NCBI GenBank assembly: GCA_003219195.1
Contig: QHPX01000088.1
Location: forward strand, 1 to 42,998
Length of the DNA: 42,998 bases
Direction of reading: 5' to 3'
DNA from: Verrucomicrobiota bacterium
GTDB taxonomy: Bacteria > Verrucomicrobiota > Verrucomicrobiia > Chthoniobacterales > UBA10450
Shown: piece by piece, positions 35,976-42,998 of the stretch
Numbering within the stretch: position 1 is the first letter of the stretch
Layout: each line of letters opens with the position of its first letter
Position numbers and translations under genes: made by a program
The notes under the pieces: model-generated
The model's database searches: none
What the model was told of the DNA's origin: nothing
What the model saw: only the letters and a program-made list of their open reading frames with translations

Positions 35976-37295
35976 ATGTTTTCGCAACTCGGCGATAAAC
36001 TACAGGATGTTTTCAAGGACCTGCGCGGCCATGGGAAGATCAGCGAATCCAACATCGACAGCGCGCTGCGCCAGGTCCGGCTCGCTTTGCTCGAGGCCGA
36101 CGTCGATTTTCAGGTCGCGAAAAATTTCATCTCGCGTGTCCAAGCAAAAGCGCTCGGCGAAGACGTTCTGCGCAGCATCACCCCGGGTCAGCAAATCGTT
36201 AAGATTTTCCACGATGAGCTGACTGCGCTCCTCGGCGGCGACAGCGTGCCGCTTAATCTCAGTAAGCCCGGAAGAATCTTGATTATCGGGCTGAATGGTT
36301 CGGGCAAGACTACTTCGGCGGCGAAGTTGGCGCGCCTGCTGAAAAAACAAAATCGCGCGCCCGCACTCGTTGCCTGCGATTTGCAAAGACCGGCGGCGGT
36401 TGAGCAACTCGCCACGCTGGGAAAGCAAATTGACGTTCCGGCGTTTGTTCCAGATCCAAAGGAGAAGAACGTTCAACGTGCGGCGGCGGCGGCACTCGAA
36501 TGGCAAGATCGACAAGCAACTAACATCGACATCTTCGACACGGCTGGTCGTCAGGAGATCGATCAGCCGTTGCTCGAGGAACTCAAATCACTCAAAGAGT
36601 TTTTGCAGCCGCAGGAAACTTTGCTTGTTGTCGATGCGGCGACCGGTCAGCAAGCCGTCAGCATCGCGACGCATTTTAACGACGCGCTCCAAATTACAGG
36701 GATCATTTTGACGAAGCTCGACGGCGATGCGCGCGGCGGCGCGGCCTTGTCGATGCGAGAAGTAACGCGATGCCCGATCAAATTCGTAGGCACGGGCGAA
36801 AAACTCGACCAGTTCGAACCATTTATTCCGGAACGTCTGGCCGGCCGCATTCTTGGAATGGGCGACGTAGTTGGTTTGGTCGAAAAAGCGGCGGAAGCCG
36901 TTGATGAGGAAGAAGCGGCGCGTCTCGAACGCAAAATGCGCACGGCGTCATTCGATTTCAACGATTTCCTGGCCCAATTCAAAATGATGCGAAAGATGGG
37001 CCCGCTGGAGAATATTCTTGGCATGTTGCCGGGCGCGAGTAACGTGCAGGGCCTCTCGATTGACGAGAAGCAGCTCAAGCGCACCGAAGCCATCGTGCTT
37101 TCGATGACCAGCGAAGAGCGGACGCGCCCCGACCTTTTAAACGCGCGGCGTCGTCAGCGTATCGCTCGCGGTAGCGGCAGCACCGTCACAGAGGTAAATG
37201 ATTTGCTCCGCCGCTTTGACCAAATGCGGAAGATGATGAAAAGCGCGGGCAAAATGAAAAAGATGATGGCGCAAATGGCGCGAACGAGGAGTTAA
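35976..37295 (+). CDS. ffh: Signal recognition particle GTPase Ffh
   Basis: 439 residues: N domain (LRGHGKISESNIDSALRQVRLALLEADVDFQVAK), G domain with IGLNGSGKTTSAAKLARLLKK, CDLQRPAA, DTAGRQEID, TKLDGDARGGAALS, and a methionine-rich M domain (MRKMGPLENILGMLPG, ending MKSAGKMKKMMAQMARTRS). It binds 4.5S RNA and signal sequences for co-translational membrane targeting. First gene of a tight cluster with rpsP 3 bp after. The loop reads GLNGSGKTT, with Ser where many Ffh have Ala. A 10-mer copy lies at 36505. Confidence 0.96.
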   Translation: MFSQLGDKLQDVFKDLRGHGKISESNIDSALRQVRLALLEADVDFQVAKNFISRVQAKALGEDVLRSITPGQQIVKIFHDELTALLGGDSVPLNLSKPGRILIIGLNGSGKTTSAAKLARLLKKQNRAPALVACDLQRPAAVEQLATLGKQIDVPAFVPDPKEKNVQRAAAAALEWQDRQATNIDIFDTAGRQEIDQPLLEELKSLKEFLQPQETLLVVDAATGQQAVSIATHFNDALQITGIILTKLDGDARGGAALSMREVTRCPIKFVGTGEKLDQFEPFIPERLAGRILGMGDVVGLVEKAAEAVDEEEAARLERKMRTASFDFNDFLAQFKMMRKMGPLENILGMLPGASNVQGLSIDEKQLKRTEAIVLSMTSEERTRPDLLNARRRQRIARGSGSTVTEVNDLLRRFDQMRKMMKSAGKMKKMMAQMARTRS

Positions 37296-37298
37296 ACC

Positions 37299-37601
37299 AT
37301 GGCAGTTTCAATCAGATTACGAAGAGAAGGCGCGCTGAACCGCCCGTATTACAAGGTGGTCGTGGCCGACAGCCGCAGCCCGCGCGATGGAAAATTCATC
37401 GAGATCATCGGGACGTACGATCCAAAGAAGCCCGGTCACAACAGTACGCTTAAGCTTGATCGCGCCGAATATTGGATCGCGCGGGGCGCCCAGCCCTCCG
37501 ACACGGTGCGCAGTTTGATTATGAAAAACAAAAAACAGGCGACGACCGCACCGGGGGTGCAAGTGGAGCAGGGGACCTCTCATCCGCCCGCGGCGAGCTA
37601 A
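37299..37601 (+). CDS. rpsP: 30S ribosomal protein S16
   Basis: 100 residues: [42 protein letters not shown], then [14 protein letters not shown]. The pattern is definitive for S16, needed for 30S assembly. It has a C-terminal tail after about residue 80, as in some phyla. Its TAA ends in the first bases of the 10-mer AAGATCGACA, whose last A starts the next gene's ATG. Confidence 0.96.
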   Translation: MAVSIRLRREGALNRPYYKVVVADSRSPRDGKFIEIIGTYDPKKPGHNSTLKLDRAEYWIARGAQPSDTVRSLIMKNKKQATTAPGVQVEQGTSHPPAAS

Positions 37602-37609
37602 GATCGACA
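37600..37609 (+). repeat. 10-mer AAGATCGACA bridging rpsP stop and khpA start
   Basis: It overlaps the rpsP stop (TAA 37599-37601) and the khpA ATG (37609-37611), so little coding constraint explains it. Confidence 0.85.
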
Positions 37610-37839
37610 TGAAGGAGTTTCTTGAGTTCGTCATTCGCCAGCTCGTGGAATTTCCTGACGAAGTAATGATCTCGGAGATTCCAAGCGGCAAAATGACGAT
37701 CTTCAAACTGCAACTTCGCCAGAGCGACGTCGGCCGCATCATTGGTCGCAACGGCCAGACCATTCACGCCATTCGCGCGCTTTTGGCCAGTTCAGCCGCC
37801 CGCCACGGCCAGCGCGCCAGCCTCGAAATCGTGGAGTAA
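37609..37839 (+). CDS. khpA: KH-domain RNA-binding protein KhpA
   Basis: 76 residues with one KH domain: VGRIIGRNGQTIHAIRALLASSAARHGQRASLEI, including the GxxG loop GRNG. KhpA acts with KhpB on small RNAs and cell-wall regulation in Gram-positives, and is widespread beside rpsP. It overlaps the 10-mer at its start. The usual rimM gene is missing between here and trmD. Confidence 0.88.
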   Translation: MKEFLEFVIRQLVEFPDEVMISEIPSGKMTIFKLQLRQSDVGRIIGRNGQTIHAIRALLASSAARHGQRASLEIVE

Positions 37840-37898
37840 TTGTAGCTGCACCTGTCCTCAGCGGTGGTCTGCCGCCAGAGAACGGCGGCAGCTACAAT
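37839..37898. repeat. TGTAGC-ended palindromic repeat, copy 4
   Basis: 11-bp ends ATTGTAGCTGC and GCAGCTACAAT (37839-37849/37888-37898) with an inner GCCGCC/GGCGGC stem. It starts at the khpA stop and may act as terminator. Confidence 0.75.
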
Positions 37899-37936
37899 CA
37901 TTGGACGTTGGGCGTTGAACGTTGGACGTTTGCTTC
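37899..37936 (+). repeat. Short tandem ACGTTGG-type repeat before trmD
   Basis: TTGGACGTTGGGCGTTGAAC, then GTTGGACGTTTGC: imperfect direct repeats with unit close to GACGTTGGGC. Confidence 0.55.
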
Positions 37937-37939
37937 TTC

Positions 37940-38608
37940 GTGAAGATCGACATTCTCACCCTGTTTCCCGAAATTTGCCGCGCGCCCTTGAGCGAAAGCA
38001 TCATGAAACGGGCACAGGAAAACGGAATTGTCCATCTTCACATTTATGATTTGCGCGATTGGACAACGGACAAACATCACGTTATCGATGATGCGCCCTT
38101 CGGTGGCGGACCCGGGATGGTCATGAAACCGGAACCGATTTTCGCGGCCGTTGAATCACTGCGAAATGAACACAGCACGGTTGTTCTGATGGCGCCCCAG
38201 GGAGAACGTTTCACACAAACCACGGCGGAGAAATTCGCTAGGAGCGAACACCTTGTCGTCATTTGCGGACATTACGAAGGGATCGATCATCGCGTGATCG
38301 AACATCTCGTCGATGCGGAGATTTCGATTGGCGATTACGTGTTGACCAACGGGGCCATCGCCGCAGTCGTTCTTGTCGATGCAACCGTGCGCTTGTTGCC
38401 GGGCGTGCTCGGCGATGAGCAGTCCGCTGCGGAAGATAGTTTTAGTGCCGGATTACTGGAAGCACCGCAGTACACACGGCCGGCCGAATTTCGCGGTTGG
38501 AAGGTTCCCGAGATTTTACTTTCCGGAAATCACGCCGAGATCGCGGCGTGGCGGAAAAACGAAGCATTGCGTCGCACCCGCGAAAATCGGCCGGATTTGC
38601 TGAGGTAA
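37940..38608 (+). CDS. trmD: tRNA (guanine-37-N1)-methyltransferase
   Basis: 222 residues from GTG 37940: [48 protein letters not shown], and the deep-knot region [33 protein letters not shown]. It methylates G37 in tRNAs that read CCN/CUN/CGG and prevents +1 frameshifts. The KID at residues 2-4 is encoded within the 10-mer at 37943. It is the last plus-strand gene of the cluster; rplS and rimM are not adjacent. Ends inside the twin-hairpin repeat. Confidence 0.95.
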   Translation: MKIDILTLFPEICRAPLSESIMKRAQENGIVHLHIYDLRDWTTDKHHVIDDAPFGGGPGMVMKPEPIFAAVESLRNEHSTVVLMAPQGERFTQTTAEKFARSEHLVVICGHYEGIDHRVIEHLVDAEISIGDYVLTNGAIAAVVLVDATVRLLPGVLGDEQSAAEDSFSAGLLEAPQYTRPAEFRGWKVPEILLSGNHAEIAAWRKNEALRRTRENRPDLLR

Positions 38609-38653
38609 CGGCCGTTCAGCGAACCGCCCGCGGGCGATTGAGGTCACTCGCCC
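38605..38653 (-). repeat. Twin-hairpin dispersed repeat, copy B
   Basis: Homologous, inverted, to 4727-4774; about 40 of 47 positions agree. It fills exactly the space between the trmD stop and the stop of the convergent beta-ketoacyl synthase gene, so may terminate both. Confidence 0.8.
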
Positions 38654-39895
38654 TTACCGGATCTTGCCGAGAATCACGCATGCGTTGATCCCGCCGAAGC
38701 CGAACGAATTGGTCATGACATGATTCAATTCCGCTTCGCGTCCGTGATTCGGAACAACGTCGAGATCGCAGGCCGGGTCTGGATTTTGATAATTGATCGT
38801 CGGTGGAATCCATTCTCGATCTAATGCAAGTGCGCAGATTGCGACCTCCATTGCGCCGGTCGCGCCAAGCGCATGCGCAGTGTAGCCTTTTGTGCCGCTG
38901 ACCGGAATCCGCCGGGCGTGCTCGCCAAAAACTTCTTTAATCGACAACGTCTCGGTACTGTCATTGAGCTGGGTCGAGCTGGCGTGCGCGTTGATATAAT
39001 CGATCTGCTCGGGGGTCAACTCCGCATCCCGCAGTGCGTCGCGCATCGTGCGAATACAAGATTCGCCGCTCGGCAGTGGCGCGGTCATGTGAAAGGCGTC
39101 GTTGTTTAAGCTGTAACCGAGAACTTCGGCGTAAATTTTCGCGCCGCGTGCTCGCGCATGTTCGACCTCTTCCACGATGAGCGAGGCGGCTCCTTCTCCC
39201 ATGACAAATCCGTCGCGCAGACGATCGAATGGACGCGACGCGACGCCGGGATCATCGCACCGACTCATCGTCTTAATAATGTCGAATGCACCGATAGTTA
39301 GCGCGCTCAGCGGAGCCTCGGCGCCGCCGGCCACGATCACGTCGGCAAAATCGTCCCGGATATAACGCAGCGCTTCACCGATGGAAACGGTGCCGCTCGC
39401 GCAACTGTTCGAGTTCGTCGTGCCGACGCCGCGGAAGCCGAATTCAATTGCGATGTTTGAATGCGCGGATCCACCGAAGACCTGGATCGCCAGCATCGGG
39501 TTCACTCCGCGCGCGCCCTTTTTCAAATAACGAATGTGCTGATCCTCCGCCTTGCAGACGCCACCTAGGGCGGTGCCGAAACTAACACCGACGCGCTCCT
39601 GCGGCTGTTCGCGCGAATAGCTCAACCCCGCGTCAGCAAGCGCGAGCTGGGCCGAGGCGACGGCAAACTGTGCATAACGATCGAGCCGCTTCAGCCGCTG
39701 CGGTGTAAAAAATTGCTCTGGGCTCCAGTCTAGAATTTCACCGGCACAACGCACCTGGAACGGGCGCGGGTCGAAGCTTGAGATGCGACTGATACCGCTT
39801 TTCTCCGCGAGAATCGCATTCCAAAAAACTCCGCGCCCGTGACCGATGCAGGTAATTGGGCCAATCCCTGTGATAACAGCACGTCTTCGGCTCAT
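38654..39895 (-). CDS. Beta-ketoacyl-ACP synthase (FabF/KAS II type)
   Basis: 413 residues, full length. N-terminal RRAVITGIGPITCIG; catalytic Cys in NSNSCASGTVSIGEAL, first His in NAHASSTQLNDSTE, second His in GTKGYTAHALGATGA, and NSFGFGGINACVIL at the end: an intact Cys-His-His triad. It condenses malonyl-ACP with acyl-ACP. Its start overlaps the SRPBCC gene stop by 4 bp, so they are a coupled pair, unlike housekeeping fabF beside acpP. An accessory polyketide or aryl-polyene role is possible; ordinary fatty acid synthesis not excluded. Confidence 0.88.
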   Translation of the reverse strand: MSRRRAVITGIGPITCIGHGRGVFWNAILAEKSGISRISSFDPRPFQVRCAGEILDWSPEQFFTPQRLKRLDRYAQFAVASAQLALADAGLSYSREQPQERVGVSFGTALGGVCKAEDQHIRYLKKGARGVNPMLAIQVFGGSAHSNIAIEFGFRGVGTTNSNSCASGTVSIGEALRYIRDDFADVIVAGGAEAPLSALTIGAFDIIKTMSRCDDPGVASRPFDRLRDGFVMGEGAASLIVEEVEHARARGAKIYAEVLGYSLNNDAFHMTAPLPSGESCIRTMRDALRDAELTPEQIDYINAHASSTQLNDSTETLSIKEVFGEHARRIPVSGTKGYTAHALGATGAMEVAICALALDREWIPPTINYQNPDPACDLDVVPNHGREAELNHVMTNSFGFGGINACVILGKIR

Positions 39896-40347
39896 GCCGT
39901 GACCTTGTTTGCCCTCGTCTCGACGTATGATTTCATGCAGCGCAATGTTTTATTGGCGATGTTGTAAATGAAAACGTCCCCGATAATTTTGTCGGCAATT
40001 GGCGCGAAGAAATTCACGCGAAATGTCAGATCGTGCTTAATCTCCACCAACACTCCATTCGGGGCATCCTGAAATGTCCAGATGACGCGCATCCCTTTAG
40101 TGAACGCCTTCAAATGATGAAAGCGCACTTCAAGCTTCTCGCGATCGATGACTTGCTCCGAGGTCCAGGAAATTGGAATACCGGAGCGCGTCGCCGCCAT
40201 TACCACGACGTTGCGATCTGGACTGCGCTTGAGATAGCGGATGTAACGGTAGTGCGGCAAAATCTTTGGCCAAAGCTCCAGGTTCGCCGCCGTTTCGAAG
40301 ATCGACATCTTCGGCGCGCGCATCACAATCGAGTTGGTCTTGTGCAT
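39892..40347 (-). CDS. SRPBCC/START-fold (polyketide cyclase-type) protein
   Basis: About 151 residues from ATG 40347; a longer start at 40419 is possible. MHKTNSIVMRAPKMSIFETAANLELWPKILPHYRYIRYL is the opening of SRPBCC/COQ10-type proteins, with the Trp-Pro-x-Ile-Leu-Pro-His region. KHDLTFRVNFFAPIADKIIG is the C-terminal strand-helix. Such proteins bind lipids or cyclise polyketides, fitting the coupled ketosynthase. A 10-mer copy lies at 40298. Confidence 0.78.
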   Translation of the reverse strand: MHKTNSIVMRAPKMSIFETAANLELWPKILPHYRYIRYLKRSPDRNVVVMAATRSGIPISWTSEQVIDREKLEVRFHHLKAFTKGMRVIWTFQDAPNGVLVEIKHDLTFRVNFFAPIADKIIGDVFIYNIANKTLRCMKSYVETRANKVTA

Positions 40348-40551
40348 TTCGTTTGCTCGAAAAGTTAACTTACATGCACATGGCGCCTTGTCCGTACGAC
40401 GAGGACGGATTCCGCTCACCAGAACACGGGTCCAGCGCTAGCGCTTGATTTGGCGTCGGGCCGGCGCAGGGCAACCGGTACAGCCCACGTTGGCGGAAGC
40501 GCTACCTAACAGGTGCGGCCATTCGTCACTCCCTCGTCCGAGCCAGACCAG

Positions 40552-40575
40552 AAAAGTAACACGACTGTTGCTTTT
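40552..40575 (-). promoter_or_regulatory. Palindromic element, copy 3
   Basis: Arms AAAAGTAACA and TGTTGCTTTT with a 4-nt spacer (one arm mismatch), 205 bp upstream of the SRPBCC start. Conserved flank GCGGACCGTC follows as in the other copies. Confidence 0.6.
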
Positions 40576-40643
40576 GCGGACCGTCAGGATGTGTCGAATT
40601 TGTGAGCTCTCACTCTTGCCTAGTTCATCACCAGTCACATGGT

Positions 40644-41691
40644 TTAATTACAGTCGCGTGTAGCTGCATCCGCTTCCTGTGCCAGCTGCGTTAGGAGGGC
40701 AAAGAACGCTTGTGATTGGCCGATGAAAAGCCCCATGTCCGTTAGGAACTGAACAACGCCCATGGCAATGCCGTCCGTTTCGGTCGGTCGAATGATCGAA
40801 CATCGCGGGAGGTCTGTGCTCAGGAACGGACACGGTTCGGGCATGATCAGGCTTTTGTTGAAGTTCTGGTTGGGCACCGACAGATCAGGAAACGTCACCG
40901 ATACGCCGGTTACCGGATCCACAGCAGTCAATGGCGGCGCATTGCCGGCCTTGTCCGACCAGGTTTGAAAGTGCATAGTTTCCGTGGGACCGATACTGAT
41001 CAGGATTCTCAAGACTTCCACACTGGTGGCCCTTTGCGCCTGCGCGGGATAGAGGCTAGTCCCACCCTGTTCGATCGTCGCGAAGTGGAAACCCGCTGTA
41101 TTCGCGATCGCCTGCAGGAAATTGGGGTCCGTTGTGTCAGCATCGGTTCGAGGAATTGCCGTGTGCTGGTTGACCCCTAAGGTGGGGACGGCCTGCGGGA
41201 AGACGAAGTTTGGTTCGAGGTCAGGGTTGTGGTTGTCTATGCGGTAGCGCGTCCACCAACTGGTGTCGATAGTGAGCTGCATAAGATTTGTTAGCCTCGG
41301 CTTTCCACTGGACCCAGTAGCGGCGCTACCCGGCAAAGTGCGGAACTGATTCGGTGTTGTCGTGGATGTATGTGGGCATGTCTTCATCCAGGACTTCAAT
41401 GGCCGCTGTATAATGTGGATTCCCGGTCCCGAATGGGACTTCGTGGTCTTGGACGCCGCCGAGTTCGTTGTATTGAACCCAAAAGTCGGTCTCGAGTATT
41501 TCCGCCGCCGCTGCGAACCGGAGCAGGGCTGCGTCTCCCGACGTTATACCGCCACTCGCTCGTGCCGTGGGAGCGTTGGCCAACAGTCCGGCGCCGATGG
41601 TTCCCGCTCCAACGGCGAGCGATTTGCCCAAAAAGGAACGGCGACTGATGGAACTATACTGGCTCTTACCAAAATCATTTATTGTTTTCAT
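40644..41691 (-). pseudogene. Tat-exported ferritin-like domain protein, broken
   Basis: Starts MKTINDFGKSQYSS with a twin-arginine signal SRRSFLGKSLAVGAGTIGAGLLANAP, then a ferritin-like segment (ALLRFAAAAEILETDFWVQYNELGG, EVLDEDMPTYIHDNTES). The frame stops near 41326, and a second frame (40644-41399) continues FRTLPGSAATG, RLTNLMQLTIDTSWWTRYR and GFHFATIEQGGTSLYP. Relatives I recall have a further helix where the break is, so an out-of-frame deletion probably removed a short segment. The rest resembles a periplasmic di-iron ferritin-like (DUF4856/PF13668-type) protein; likely inactive here. Confidence 0.6.
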
Positions 41692-41731
41692 ACCTATAGA
41701 ATCGGAACGATCTCCCCGAACGCAACACCGG

Positions 41732-41755
41732 AAAAGTAACACCGTTGTTACTTTT
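41732..41755 (-). promoter_or_regulatory. Palindromic element, copy 2
   Basis: Perfect 10-bp arms AAAAGTAACA-CCGT-TGTTACTTTT, 41 bp before the ferritin-like start. Flank GCGGACCGTC is shared with the other copies. Confidence 0.65.
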
Positions 41756-41866
41756 GCGGACCGTCGGAGCGCGATCAGTACTGCAGCCAACCGCTGGCAT
41801 TCTTCCAACGCCGGCTCATTCGGGCGGGAAAATCTTCCAGGATCCTGGTAGTAGGGATGCGGGTAA

Positions 41867-42205
41867 TTAGAACGGAGGAAACGGAGGGAATGGAGGGAAC
41901 GGAAAGAACGGAAAACCGAAGTCATCGAAAATAATGATTTCGTTGAAACGTCGAAAGCGACGAAACCGATCATCGCGATCAAAGTCCCCGTCGTTGAAAC
42001 GGTGGAAGCGACGAAAGCCGGATGCGGAGTTTAGCATTGGAGCCCGCTGCATCGACATCCGCCCTGTCGAACCTAGCATGGGAGCATGGCGCATCGGCAT
42101 CCGCGCCGTCGAAGTACCGTGCCCTCTCATCTGCGCCGTCGCAGTCGAGACCGCGAAAACGCACTGTAGCACGCAACTGAGGAGAATGATTTTTTTCCAG
42201 TTCAT
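41867..42205 (-). CDS. Small secreted low-complexity Arg/Phe-rich protein
   Basis: 112 residues. Signal peptide MNWKKIILLSCVLQCVFAVSTATAQ. Then Met/Arg/Ser repeats (RMPMRHAPMLGSTGRMSMQRAPML), an RFRRFHRF-type cluster with Asp, and a Phe/Pro C-terminus (FPFFPFPPFPPFPPF). The GGAGGAAACGGAGGG-like DNA encodes the tail. No domain family known. It lies 67 bp downstream of palindrome copy 1. It may be a surface or metal-binding low-complexity protein; nothing proves function. Confidence 0.6.
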   Translation of the reverse strand: MNWKKIILLSCVLQCVFAVSTATAQMRGHGTSTARMPMRHAPMLGSTGRMSMQRAPMLNSASGFRRFHRFNDGDFDRDDRFRRFRRFNEIIIFDDFGFPFFPFPPFPPFPPF

Positions 42206-42271
42206 AATCTTATGGGTTTGTAAAAATTAAACCCGCCGAGGATTTGAAAGTATCGTCGCGCGCCGCACCGG

Positions 42272-42295
42272 AAAGGTAACGCCGTTGTTACTTTT
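42272..42295 (-). promoter_or_regulatory. Palindromic element, copy 1
   Basis: Arms AAAGGTAACG and TGTTACTTTT with spacer CCGT (two arm mismatches), 67 bp before the low-complexity gene start. Confidence 0.6.
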
Positions 42296-42365
42296 GCGGA
42301 CTGTCAGAATGCGTGAGTCAATCCGCTTTTCTAACGTTTAATCTCTTGTCTCCGATCTACGAGTT

Positions 42366-42384
42366 GCCGACGCAGCGCGTCGGC
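42366..42384. terminator. Strong hairpin
   Basis: GCCGACGC-AGC-GCGTCGGC, perfect 8-bp stem, followed on the plus strand by ATTTTA. It lies about 80 bp downstream of the partial minus-strand gene. Confidence 0.45.
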
Positions 42385-42465
42385 ATTTTATGACAGTTCG
42401 CGAATCGCGTAGCCAACGTGGCGCACGGTGTGGATTAATGGCGGCGCATCGCTTGACCCTGCGGC

Positions 42466-42998
42466 TTACTTTGTCCGTCTGCTGCCAATCGGCTCTGCCG
42501 GTCCGCTTTGGCCGCCGGGGAGGAGATCGACACGAATAAGCGGATCGCTCGGCAACACAACTGGCCCTTCCCACCGGAGGAAGCCAGCGGGAGGAGGATT
42601 TGTCAGCCAGATTTGCGTGTCCGGCACATGGATAAATAATTTGGCAATCAACGGGATCTCTGGATGGATTACGAAGCGATCGCCTTTAAGGAGCCGGCCC
42701 CCCATCCGCATCTGATCGAGACCACCGTGTAAAATTTCGACCGTAACCGCGCGCGGCTTCGGTGTGAAGCCGACTGCTTTAAGTTCGATTTGGTCTCCAT
42801 CAACGAGGCGCTTCCGCAGATTCTGGAGCGAGAGCGTGAATCCAAACCCTGCAAAAGTCCGGCCCGTTTCAACGTCTATGCTCTCAGACCAATGTTTGAG
42901 CTCGCTATCCTGATAGTTCTGTGCCGTCGCCGTCTTCGATAGAAAATTCACAGCAAACTCACGAGACAGATTTCCGTTTTTGCTCTCTTTCCACAACC
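42466..42998 (-). CDS. Partial hypothetical protein, 5' end outside window
   Basis: About 176 residues remain. Visible: QNYQDSELKHWSESIDVETGRTFAGF, LSLQNLRKRLVDGDQIELKAVGF, RAVTVEILHGGLDQMRMGGRLLKGDRFVIHPEIPLIAKLFIHVPDTQIWLTNPPP and a Gly/Pro tail. Alternating hydrophobic strands suggest a beta-rich domain. I do not recognise the family. The open frame runs off the window edge, so length and start are unknown. Confidence 0.5.
   Translation of the reverse strand, partial: LWKESKNGNLSREFAVNFLSKTATAQNYQDSELKHWSESIDVETGRTFAGFGFTLSLQNLRKRLVDGDQIELKAVGFTPKPRAVTVEILHGGLDQMRMGGRLLKGDRFVIHPEIPLIAKLFIHVPDTQIWLTNPPPAGFLRWEGPVVLPSDPLIRVDLLPGGQSGPAEPIGSRRTK

Noticed and set aside
40438-40638. Minus-strand frame containing TVRKSNSRVTF
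   Set aside because: It translates the repeated palindromic element and its flank; repeat sequence, not a gene.

Overview
The window reads as chromosomal DNA of an uncultivated soil or freshwater Verrucomicrobiota, most likely Chthoniobacterales (Udaeobacter/Chthoniobacter-like). This is inferred from moderately high GC, two bactofilins, a DUF5069 protein, a Tat-exported ferritin-like protein, a small protein family of the type beginning 'RSLNVYEVRP', and abundant short palindromic repeats. No rRNA or CRISPR array was seen.

Layout. 1-2272 is chromosomal: the 5' part of hflK (minus), a decayed response-regulator gene, and a SAM methyltransferase. 2273-11152 is a genomic island of about 8.8 kb in a tRNA-Ile(CAU)/Met gene. 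A 39-nt copy of the tRNA 5' half (2273-2311) marks the left end; the intact tRNA (11114-11186) and a tyrosine integrase (9869-11023) mark the right end. Cargo is an alpha/beta hydrolase, two overlapping small genes, a secreted PepSY protein, a GT2 glycosyltransferase fused to PepSY, an ArnT-like GT39 protein, and several broken genes. 11.2-14.8 kb holds an STT3-like membrane protein, two bactofilins and DUF5069. 14.8-26.0 kb is a minus-strand run: sugar nucleotidyltransferase, GlnD, an NtrC-type regulator, a short histidine kinase, Pgi, an S9 peptidase and isocitrate dehydrogenase. tRNA-Glu, a small secreted protein, tRNA-Pro, a fatty acid desaturase, MetH, an MFS transporter, an amidase and a polysaccharide deacetylase follow. 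The ffh-rpsP-khpA-trmD cluster occupies 36.0-38.6 kb. The right end holds a KAS II/SRPBCC pair, a broken ferritin-like gene, a low-complexity secreted protein and a partial unknown gene.

The most unusual signal is a 10-mer, AAGATCGACA (or its complement TGTCGATCTT). I counted 21 exact copies by eye between 11,490 and 40,307, about one per 1.5 kb, where chance predicts about 0.06. Every copy is followed by A or T. Copies lie on both strands (10/11), in four different coding readings and between genes. None was found in the island. Density and behaviour resemble the DNA uptake sequences of Neisseriaceae and Pasteurellaceae, so I propose an undescribed DUS-like or other genome-wide recognition motif.

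Other dispersed elements: a twin-hairpin repeat (4727-4774 and 38605-38653), a palindromic family with TGTAGC/GCTACA ends (one half-copy translated in frame inside metH), and a 24-bp palindrome repeated three times at 40.5-42.3 kb ahead of minus-strand genes, which may define a small regulon. All gene names rest on motif recognition by eye, without database searches.
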